Assembly: GCF_030147005.1 (NCBI RefSeq)
Contig: NZ_JASLAW010000052.1
Coordinates: 1-11,135 of the forward strand
Direction of reading: 5' to 3'
Length of the DNA: 11,135 nucleotides
Origin: Pseudomonas sp.
Lineage (GTDB): Bacteria > Pseudomonadota > Gammaproteobacteria > Pseudomonadales > Pseudomonadaceae
The notes under the pieces are model-generated. The model was not told the origin of the DNA. It searched no databases and saw only the letters and a program-made list of their open reading frames with translations. The position numbers were made by a program, and so were the translations under genes. Positions 5,883 to 11,135 of this stretch are shown in pieces; positions within the stretch are counted from its first letter, which is position 1, and each line of letters opens with the position of its first letter.

Positions 5883-6434
5883 ATGGATTTTTCTCAGCAA
5901 GAATTTGACAGGCGGATGCAGGAGCCAGCTTATTGGTTCAATAAATCAGCGGATATGAGAGCGTCTGCAGGCGCCATCCACTACAGCATTTCGCACAGCG
6001 ATGCGGTGACCGAGTGGCTTGACTACCCCAAGGGCTATTCAATGTCGGTGGCTTCTCATGATGTCTTTGTGATGTTGTGTGGTTTGTCGATGGAGTTGAT
6101 TTACAAGGCCATTCTCGTATCAAAGGCGATCAAGTTCGACAAAGTTCACAAGCTGAACCCGCTCAGGAAGCTTGCGGAGGTCGATGTCTCTGAGCTTCAG
6201 GAAGGGATTCTTGATCTCTATACGCACGCCATCTACTGGGTAGGTAAATATCCAGTGCCGCTGAAGAGTGAATTCAATACAGATTTCATGAACTTGGTGA
6301 ACGAACATCTATTTGAGAACGTGCCGGGCATGAGCATCAATCTTAAACGGGGTAACGGTTTGATGAGTTGGGATACCTTCGATACTCTCTGGCGTTCGGC
6401 CGAACAGGTATATCGAACTCCGCAGCCCATATGA
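5883..6434 (+). CDS. Unknown protein, HEPN-like; probable cargo gene
   Basis: I do not recognise this 183-residue protein by name. It is soluble and mostly helical by eye. Its central part (about 58-98), DVFVMLCGLSMELIYKAILV then KVHKLNPLRKL, follows the pattern of HEPN-fold proteins, where a helix with E-x-x-x-K-A-x-L is followed by His-x-Leu. Near the N-terminus YWFNKSADMRASAGAIHYS contains Arg26 and His33. A catalytic R-x4-6-H RNase motif at the usual place near the C-terminus was not seen, so a toxin role is not shown. The C-terminal part is rich in Trp, Tyr and Asn (MSWDTFDTLW). ATG at 5883 has GGAG 5 bases upstream. The gene opposes its transfer-gene neighbours and is visibly lower in GC, both signs of acquired cargo. 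Confidence 0.7.
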   Translation: MDFSQQEFDRRMQEPAYWFNKSADMRASAGAIHYSISHSDAVTEWLDYPKGYSMSVASHDVFVMLCGLSMELIYKAILVSKAIKFDKVHKLNPLRKLAEVDVSELQEGILDLYTHAIYWVGKYPVPLKSEFNTDFMNLVNEHLFENVPGMSINLKRGNGLMSWDTFDTLWRSAEQVYRTPQPI

Positions 6435-6490
6435 TGAACGGCGTTATTGGTCGGTAGTATTTGTGTGGCACGGCAGCATCCCAATGCGGA

Positions 6491-9319
6491 TTAGTCAGGC
6501 TCCGGCAGGTCAACGACCAGCGGTTCGATCCCCCGGTTGCCATCCAACTCGGCCGCTACCTTGAACGCCGCCTCCAGCTCATCGATGCCATGAGCCTGCA
6601 TCAACTGATGACGCTGATGTTTCTCCTCCGGTTCAGTCATCGCCATAGCCAGGTACAGGCTCGGCGGCACCGCGCGGAACAACACTTCCATCGACTTGGA
6701 CAGAATCACCCCTTCGGTGAACTTGCCGGCCTCCTTGCGCGCACTGCGCATCAACGCCTTCTGCGCCGGGGTCAGCGCACGAAACCGCGCGATCTTCTCC
6801 ACCTCATCCGGCGGCATGCTCAGGCAGATCCACCATTCGATCATGTTCAACATCGGTTCGGCGGCCTTGGGCAGATCATCCAGATTTTGCGTGGCCAACC
6901 AAAACCAGGCCCCGAGCTTGCGCCACATCTTGGTGATCTTGACCACATAGGGTGCCAGCAACGGATTCTTGGTGATGATGTGCCCTTCGTCAGTGACGTT
7001 GATGATCGGCCGACCGAGCATCTGGTCGCGTTCGGCCAGGTTGTTCACTGCGTTGATCAGCGAGATGTAGGCGATCGATAACTGCGCGTTGTATCCCTCG
7101 CGGGCGTAGGTGGCTAGATCGACCAGGGTCACGTCGGCCTCGGGCCAGGGCGTGCCGTCGCGGTTGAACAGTTCGCCGTCGCTGCCTTGGCAGAACAGGT
7201 CCATGGCATCGGCCATTTCCAGCAGGCGCACGCGCCGGGATTCGGGCAAGGCAAGATCCTGACCCATGGCTCGCAAGGCGTCGCGCACGTCTTCGGTCAG
7301 CACCGTGCGTTGCTGGCTGGAGCAGTGACGGGCCGCATCCAGGATGCTCTGGCGAATCAGGCTGCGGTCGGCGCGGGTCAGGCGTTGTTCTTCCTTGTCT
7401 TCGCCGCCGGTGATCATCAGCCGGGCGGTGATTTCCAGTTCGCCCAACACATCGCGTTCGTCTTCGTGCGCTGTCTCGCTGTCGTCATCATCCAGCGCAT
7501 CGGCGTCCAGGGTTTTGACTTGGCTGGGGCTGTCTACCAGCCTGCGGGCATCGGCGAACGGTGCGAGGCTGACTCCAGCGCCGGGCGCGAGTTTGAGTCG
7601 ATGCACGCTCAAGCCCAGGCGTTGGGCGAAGTCGGCGAACAGGCCGAAGCTGTTGCCGGCTTCGACGATAAACAGCCGCGGTCGGTAGATCGCCGTGACC
7701 TGGTTGAGCAGGTTGTTCAAGGTCGCCGACTTGCCCGAGCCGGTCGGGCCGAACAGGAACAGGTGCGCGTTCATCTGCCGATCCAATCGGTTCAGCGGGT
7801 CGAAGGTGATCAGCCCGCCGCCACGGTTGAACAAGGTGATGACAGGGTGGCCGGTACCTTCGCTGCGGCCCCAGACCGGTGCGAGGTTGGCCGCATGCTG
7901 GGCGAACATCAGTTGGGTGTACCACTGGCGTTTGTCCTGCTCCGGATCGAACACGCACGGTAGCCAGCGCAGGTAGCTGTTGAGCGGCGCCACTTCATCC
8001 TCTTCGCGCACTGGCTGCAAGCCGGAATTGAGCAAGGCATTGGCCAGTTGCATGCCGCGTGCGTCCAGTTCCGGCAGGTCACGGCCGCGCAGGTAGAACG
8101 CCAGCGATCCGCGATAGAGCTTGTGCGAGCGGCCAATCAAACTGCGCGCCTGTTCGACATCTTCGCGGGTCTGTTGCGAATCCAGGGTGTCGCCCACGGA
8201 TTTGTGGCTCAGGTGGTTGAGCTGGGCCTCCAGCCGATCCTGCGGGGTGATGAGCAGGGTCAGGCACAAGACGGTGTCTTCCGGCAGTTGGTCGAACACA
8301 GCGTTGAGCGCATCGCCGCCCTTGGCGGTCTCACCGGTCAGATGGCCAATGCCGGGTGGGCTGCGCAGCCGGTCCAGGGTAATGACTCGATGCGGTTGTT
8401 CGTCGAACCACCACACGCCGTGCTCGGCGTCCGAGCGGGGCTGACGGAAAAACAGGCGCTGGGCGACGTCGGTGCCGCTGGCCAGCTCCAGTTCGTTCGC
8501 CTGCGGAGGTGGCGGAAGCGCGGCCAGTCGATAGAAGCGCCGTCGTGCCTCGACGTCCGTGCCCAGCCAGTCGGGGGCGGGGTTGAACCAGCGCAGCAAC
8601 CAGGCGTGGATTGCGGCAGCCTCCAGGCGGCGGGCGTGGACGCCGGCATTGGCGAGGCCACCGAGCAGGCGTTCACAGACGGCCGTCAACGCTGCTTCCG
8701 GGGGCAGGCCGCGTCGTGACGGGGTGCCCACTGTACGCCGGTACACCACCAGCCGCGTGCGGCGGCGTTGGCCGCGCCAGGGTAGATGGCTGACGGTCGT
8801 GTCCTCGAACAGCCCGCCGGGTTTGGCCACGGCTTGCAGATGCTGCTGCATGGAACGCCAATAGAATTCGCTGAACGCCGTGCCCTGCGCCCGCAGCTGC
8901 ATGTAAGTCCGCAGCCCGGCGAGGTACTCGTCCCAATCGGTCTCGTCCTGGGCGTAGAGCTGCACCACCCATGGCTGCTGGTCCAGTTCATCGAAGCTGT
9001 CCTGCAAGGCGTTTTCCAGTGCATCGCGCACGGTACACAACCACTCGGCCTCCCGGCCCTCGGTGCCGATGGCGCTCAGTTCGAAAAACGCCGCCACCGA
9101 TTGACCGTCATCCAGCAGTAGGCTCTGCGAGTCGGGCAGGTACTCAACCCAGGGCAGCAGATCGACAAAAGACAGCGGCGCGGTGTACAGCTGCTGTTCG
9201 TCGGCGCGGGTGGCAGGACGGCGAGTAGCGTCACGCCCCGGTGCGGGGATGCCGAGGCCGCGTAGCCGTGCCAGATAGCGTTGCCAGGCATCCCCCGGCC
9301 GACGCTGCACGCGTTTCAT
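6491..9319 (-). CDS. Conjugative transfer ATPase, VirB4/TraC type (TIGR03744, PFL_4706 family)
   Basis: The 942-residue product is the large cytoplasmic ATPase that powers pilus assembly and substrate transfer in ICE-type type IV secretion systems. The N-terminal half (to about residue 470) is the TraC/VirB4-like domain; the ATPase half has Walker A GPTGSGKS (residues 524-531) and Walker B INVTDEGH with Asp777-Glu778, followed by ITKMWRKLGAWFWLATQNLDDLP, a typical VirB4 stretch. An acidic segment DALDDDDSETAHEDERD lies between the two motifs. ATG at 9319 overlaps the TGA of the preceding gene (ATGA), implying translational coupling; the frame stays open further upstream, but that stretch overlaps the preceding gene in another frame. 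Length is normal and no break is visible, which is notable because most partner T4SS genes are missing. Confidence 0.93.
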   Translation of the reverse strand: MKRVQRRPGDAWQRYLARLRGLGIPAPGRDATRRPATRADEQQLYTAPLSFVDLLPWVEYLPDSQSLLLDDGQSVAAFFELSAIGTEGREAEWLCTVRDALENALQDSFDELDQQPWVVQLYAQDETDWDEYLAGLRTYMQLRAQGTAFSEFYWRSMQQHLQAVAKPGGLFEDTTVSHLPWRGQRRRTRLVVYRRTVGTPSRRGLPPEAALTAVCERLLGGLANAGVHARRLEAAAIHAWLLRWFNPAPDWLGTDVEARRRFYRLAALPPPPQANELELASGTDVAQRLFFRQPRSDAEHGVWWFDEQPHRVITLDRLRSPPGIGHLTGETAKGGDALNAVFDQLPEDTVLCLTLLITPQDRLEAQLNHLSHKSVGDTLDSQQTREDVEQARSLIGRSHKLYRGSLAFYLRGRDLPELDARGMQLANALLNSGLQPVREEDEVAPLNSYLRWLPCVFDPEQDKRQWYTQLMFAQHAANLAPVWGRSEGTGHPVITLFNRGGGLITFDPLNRLDRQMNAHLFLFGPTGSGKSATLNNLLNQVTAIYRPRLFIVEAGNSFGLFADFAQRLGLSVHRLKLAPGAGVSLAPFADARRLVDSPSQVKTLDADALDDDDSETAHEDERDVLGELEITARLMITGGEDKEEQRLTRADRSLIRQSILDAARHCSSQQRTVLTEDVRDALRAMGQDLALPESRRVRLLEMADAMDLFCQGSDGELFNRDGTPWPEADVTLVDLATYAREGYNAQLSIAYISLINAVNNLAERDQMLGRPIINVTDEGHIITKNPLLAPYVVKITKMWRKLGAWFWLATQNLDDLPKAAEPMLNMIEWWICLSMPPDEVEKIARFRALTPAQKALMRSARKEAGKFTEGVILSKSMEVLFRAVPPSLYLAMAMTEPEEKHQRHQLMQAHGIDELEAAFKVAAELDGNRGIEPLVVDLPEPD

Positions 9320-9846
9320 CAGTAGTCCTCGACCCGCTCGCCGGGCAGGGCGTAGTGCACCCGCTGATACAGCGGGAACACCGTGCTGTAACCGGGCACT
9401 GGCACCGACTCGCTGCCGGCCAGATGCGGGAACACATACATCACCAGGTCCGGGTTGGGCAGGCGCTGGAACTGGCGGTAGATTTCGCTTTGCGCGGTGC
9501 GGGTGTAGCCGGTCTGATCGACTATCGGCACCGGCGGCTGCAAGGGGCGGCGTAGCGTCTGGCGGGCGTCCAGCAGGCGGCGCGTCGAAGAGCCGCCGTC
9601 GGTCTGCTGGTTCCAGACATCCAGCATCGTGGCATCGCCGTGGGGCAGCAGACGATTGCCGTGCTCCAGTGCGGACTGGTTTTCTTCCCAGTCCTCGGGA
9701 TCGACATCGCCCCAATCGCCATGGAGATGGCGCAGCAGGTAGGTGAGAGGCTGAAAGGAGATGCTTTCGATCAGGGCTTGAACCCCGGCCGTAGCGACGA
9801 TCATGCCCGGCGAAAAGCGCGGGGCGGCAGCGCATGCGGTTTCCAT
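9319..9846 (-). CDS. Chimeric gene: small plasmid/ICE protein N-terminus fused to TIGR03751 lipoprotein lacking its signal peptide
   Basis: The 175-residue product has two unrelated parts. Residues about 10-66 (RFSPGMIVATAGVQALIES, LTYLLRHLHGDWGDVDPEDW, then NQSALEHGNRLL) match the start of a small protein common on plasmids and ICEs, typically around 90 residues and continuing after NRLL with a Ser-Ala-Tyr-type stretch. Residues about 67-175 (PHGDATMLDVWNQQ, RTAQSEIYRQFQRLPNPDLV, MYVFPHLAGSESVPVPGYST and ALPGERVEDY) are the body of the TIGR03751 conjugative-transfer lipoprotein. The normal lipoprotein signal and lipobox are absent, so the product should stay in the cytoplasm. ATG at 9846 has GGAGGA 7 bases upstream. 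The stop overlaps the ATPase start. The join near 9647 is in frame and best explained by deletion of everything between the two parent genes. Confidence 0.78.
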   Translation of the reverse strand: METACAAAPRFSPGMIVATAGVQALIESISFQPLTYLLRHLHGDWGDVDPEDWEENQSALEHGNRLLPHGDATMLDVWNQQTDGGSSTRRLLDARQTLRRPLQPPVPIVDQTGYTRTAQSEIYRQFQRLPNPDLVMYVFPHLAGSESVPVPGYSTVFPLYQRVHYALPGERVEDY

Positions 9847-9874
9847 GGCGGAATCCTCCATAGCGTACGACGAG

Positions 9875-9892
9875 GTCACGGCAAGCCGTGAC
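9875..9892 (-). other. Intergenic hairpin between DUF3577 and chimeric genes
   Basis: GTCACGG-CAAG-CCGTGAC is a perfect 7-bp stem with a 4-base loop and no T tract. It lies about 30 bases past the DUF3577 stop and just upstream of the ribosome-binding site of the next gene. It may protect or attenuate the transcript. Confidence 0.5.
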
Positions 9893-9921
9893 GCCGTCGG
9901 ATGGATGAACGGAATACGGGT

Positions 9922-10395
9922 CTAGATGGACTCGGCAATCGCCGGCGCGTCTGCGGCCGGTGTTGCTTCGGCATCGTCGGCTTCAGCCTTAGGCCGGGCC
10001 TGATAGACCAGCTTCCCATTGACCTTGACCCAACTGACAAACAACAACCGCGCTTTCAGGCTGACGCCGGTTTTGCCGGCCTTCTCGCCACGGCTGTAGC
10101 GAAACAGATCGGTCCATAGATCGCCGAGGCGAAAACCCATCAGCACCTTGTGGCCCTGTTCGACGGCCTCGGCGTAACGATTGACCAGTTGCCGGGCCTC
10201 GGCGCCGCAGACGGTGACATCGAAGTAGCGGTACTCGGGTGACTCGGTCGGGCCATTGAGGGCGGCGATGGTGCAGGCCAAAAACGCCTTGCCTCGGCTG
10301 GGCGTGACCTCGCGGATACGGTTGAGGTAACCCAGGCCTTGGGTGTGCAGATCAAAGTAGGTCGCCTCGCCGGCGACGGCAGATGATTGGGACAT
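9922..10395 (-). CDS. DUF3577 family ICE protein
   Basis: The 157-residue product matches the DUF3577 family found in the conserved backbone of PFGI-1/ICEclc-type elements. Recognisable stretches are YFDLHTQGLGYLNRIREV, FLACTIAALNGPTE, YRYFDVTVCGAEARQLV, VLMGFRLGDLWTDLFRYSRGEKAG and VSLKARLLFVSWVKVNGKLVY. The tail is acidic and Ala-rich. The family's biochemical role is not established to my knowledge; the YRYFDVTV and VLMGFRLGDL pattern suggests a beta-barrel, nucleic-acid-binding kind of fold, but that is a guess. ATG at 10395 has AAGGAG 6-7 bases upstream; the frame is open further but has no comparable start. It is first in a minus-strand transcript running to the ATPase and has a long structured leader. 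Confidence 0.85.
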   Translation of the reverse strand: MSQSSAVAGEATYFDLHTQGLGYLNRIREVTPSRGKAFLACTIAALNGPTESPEYRYFDVTVCGAEARQLVNRYAEAVEQGHKVLMGFRLGDLWTDLFRYSRGEKAGKTGVSLKARLLFVSWVKVNGKLVYQARPKAEADDAEATPAADAPAIAESI

Positions 10396-10435
10396 GACAG
10401 TCTCCTTCGGTTCGGTAGGACATGAACGTGGAGAC

Positions 10436-10536
10436 ACCCGGTAGGGACGTGGCCCCACGGGTCGAATGCCAGAGTTGAGCTGGCGGGGAAGAGCGGCATC
10501 GACCGTTGCAGCAACGGTGTTCGCACGAGGATGCGA
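10436..10536 (-). other. Hairpin-rich leader of the DUF3577 gene
   Basis: Perfect inverted repeats lie at 10502-10518 (ACCGTTGC-A-GCAACGGT) and 10521-10536 (TCGCA, 6 bases, TGCGA), and ACCCG (10436 region) can pair with CGGGT near 10457-10461. None has a T tract. The gap 10396-10783 holds no gene I can support. Confidence 0.4.
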
Positions 10537-10547
10537 CGCGAACGGGT

Positions 10548-10613
10548 GATCAGCGCCTGGGCGCCGTGGCCTTGAAGATCGGGGCCACCTGGGCATGTTG
10601 CCGAGCGGGTCGG
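10548..10613 (-). ncRNA. Structured leader RNA element, copy 2 (upstream of DUF3577)
   Basis: On the transcribed minus strand, about 150-220 bases before the DUF3577 start. In plus-strand letters the main hairpin is GTGGCC (10566-10571), loop TTGAAGATCGG and GGCCAC (10583-10588), followed by CTGGGC. Beside it GCGC-CTGG-GCGC (10553-10564) is preceded by GATCA, as in copy 1. CCGA-GCGGG-TCGG (10601-10613) can form a third stem. Relative to copy 1 the loop keeps its length and its first nine bases, while two stem pairs change together. Copies in front of two separate ICE operons suggest coordinated control, inferred only. Confidence 0.6.
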
Positions 10614-10783
10614 CGGAACATGGGCTAACGATCAACTGGCGGCTAAGGCACTGCATGTGTCTTTTGGTCTGTGGGCACAACCCTAAACTCAACGGAAGGT
10701 TGGCCGCGTCCCTCTTGTAAGTTGCTCAGTGGTTGGCTGAGACTGGATGATTGTCAACGCTTGACTGAAATGGAGTGGTAGTT

Positions 10784-11086
10784 ATGGCGGGAGCAGAGCC
10801 TAAGAGTCTGTACAAGTATCTCGGTTTCAGTGATCGGATGGTGGAGCAGCTCTACCATAGAAAGGTCTACTACGCCGATCCTGGAACATTCAATGATCCA
10901 TTGGATTGTCGACCAGTCGTGGTGGCTGGTAACCAAACGATTGAGGGGCTGCAGTCACTCTTGAAGCTGATGATCGTTCGCCGAGTCGAGAAGGAAGCAT
11001 CGGTTTCCTTCAAACGGTTGAGGCTTCGGGGGGAGAAATTGGACATCCATCGCAGAGACTGTCAGAAATTTTGTGTTCGGGCATAA
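10784..11086 (+). pseudogene. Shortened DUF2971 family gene
   Basis: The 100-residue product begins like DUF2971 proteins: SLYKYLGFSDRMVEQLYHRK, then VYYADPGTFNDPLDCRP. The family, of unknown function, usually runs to 250-350 residues. Here the frame continues through EKLDIHRRD and then stops after an unrelated CQKFCVRA. The rest of the family was not seen in other frames before the next start codon, so a deletion rather than a simple frameshift is likely. ATG at 10784 has GGAG 8 bases upstream. The gene runs against the ICE backbone genes. It could still make a short protein. Confidence 0.6.
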
Positions 11087-11107
11087 CATGTAGCTAGAGG
11101 TGCATGT

Positions 11108-11135
11108 ATGCCGACAAAAAAGAAGCCCGCCAATG
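11108..11135 (+). CDS. Start of an unknown gene, cut by the window edge
   Basis: ATG at 11108 follows an AGAGG (11096-11100) by 7 bases and encodes MPTKKKPAN before the window ends. A lysine-rich opening of this kind is seen in some type I restriction HsdM proteins, but nine residues cannot identify it. Confidence 0.35.

Noticed and set aside
5921..5981. Catalytic HEPN motif R-x6-H at Arg26-His33 of the cargo protein
   Set aside because: The spacing fits, but it lies in the N-terminal part, not in the C-terminal helix where the active motif normally lies, so it is not claimed as an active site.
7187..8719. Long plus-strand ORFs of 258 and 223 residues opposite the ATPase gene
   Set aside because: They are low-complexity shadows caused by high GC in the third codon position of the ATPase; no domain or start signal is recognisable.
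9320..9835. Upstream extension of the ATPase frame to 9835 (a 1114-residue ORF)
   Set aside because: It overlaps the chimeric gene in another frame, which has recognisable protein sequence. The ATPase start at 9319 sits in a stop-start overlap and gives the normal family length.
10396..10692. Extended DUF3577 frame to 10692
   Set aside because: The extension covers the structured leader and has no good start; ATG at 10395 has AAGGAG at the right distance and begins at the family boundary.

Overview
The window looks like a Pseudomonas chromosome, probably of the P. fluorescens group. It opens with the conserved order uvrC-pgsA-tRNA-Gly(GCC), GC-rich throughout, and the PgsA and UvrC sequences read like Pseudomonas proteins. 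The genus and group are inferred from gene order and remembered protein families; no search was run.

Layout. Positions 1-1900 hold core genes: the 3' part of uvrC and a complete pgsA. A tRNA-Gly gene with its own promoter and terminator follows (1921-2104). Its last 18 bases match, from memory, the attachment site used by ICEclc/PAGI-2-type integrative and conjugative elements (ICEs). From 2037 to the right edge the window appears to be a heavily reduced ICE of that family. A P4-type integrase is broken after about 55 codons (2265-2432) and joined directly to the first codons of a TIGR03755-type transfer gene. Next come an intact TraU-like gene (TIGR03756, minus), a convergent pair of small genes (DUF2165 membrane protein, plus; small lipoprotein, minus), a lone DUF1778 antitoxin-like gene and a RadC-type JAB-domain gene (both minus), and a lower-GC HEPN-like cargo gene (plus). 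Then come a full-length VirB4/TraC-type ATPase (TIGR03744, minus), a chimeric gene in which the start of a small plasmid/ICE protein is fused to a TIGR03751 lipoprotein that has lost its signal peptide, and a DUF3577 gene. The right edge holds a shortened DUF2971 gene (plus) and the first codons of another gene.

How it fits together. Two joins (near 2430 and near 9647) look like internal deletions that removed most of the transfer machinery: probably the region between int and TIGR03755, and the T4SS genes normally lying upstream of TIGR03751. Within the window there is no relaxase, coupling protein or complete integrase, so the element is probably immobile alone, though its ATPase, TraU-like, RadC and DUF3577 genes remain open.

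The most interesting signal is an RNA-like element found twice. It lies on the transcribed strand upstream of radC (about 5608-5667) and upstream of the DUF3577 gene (about 10548-10613). Both copies have a 6-bp stem around an 11-base loop whose first nine bases are identical; two stem pairs differ by compensatory changes (A-T versus G-C and T-A versus C-G). A second hairpin lies beside it in both copies. This supports a conserved structured leader RNA, possibly related to the published radC RNA motif.
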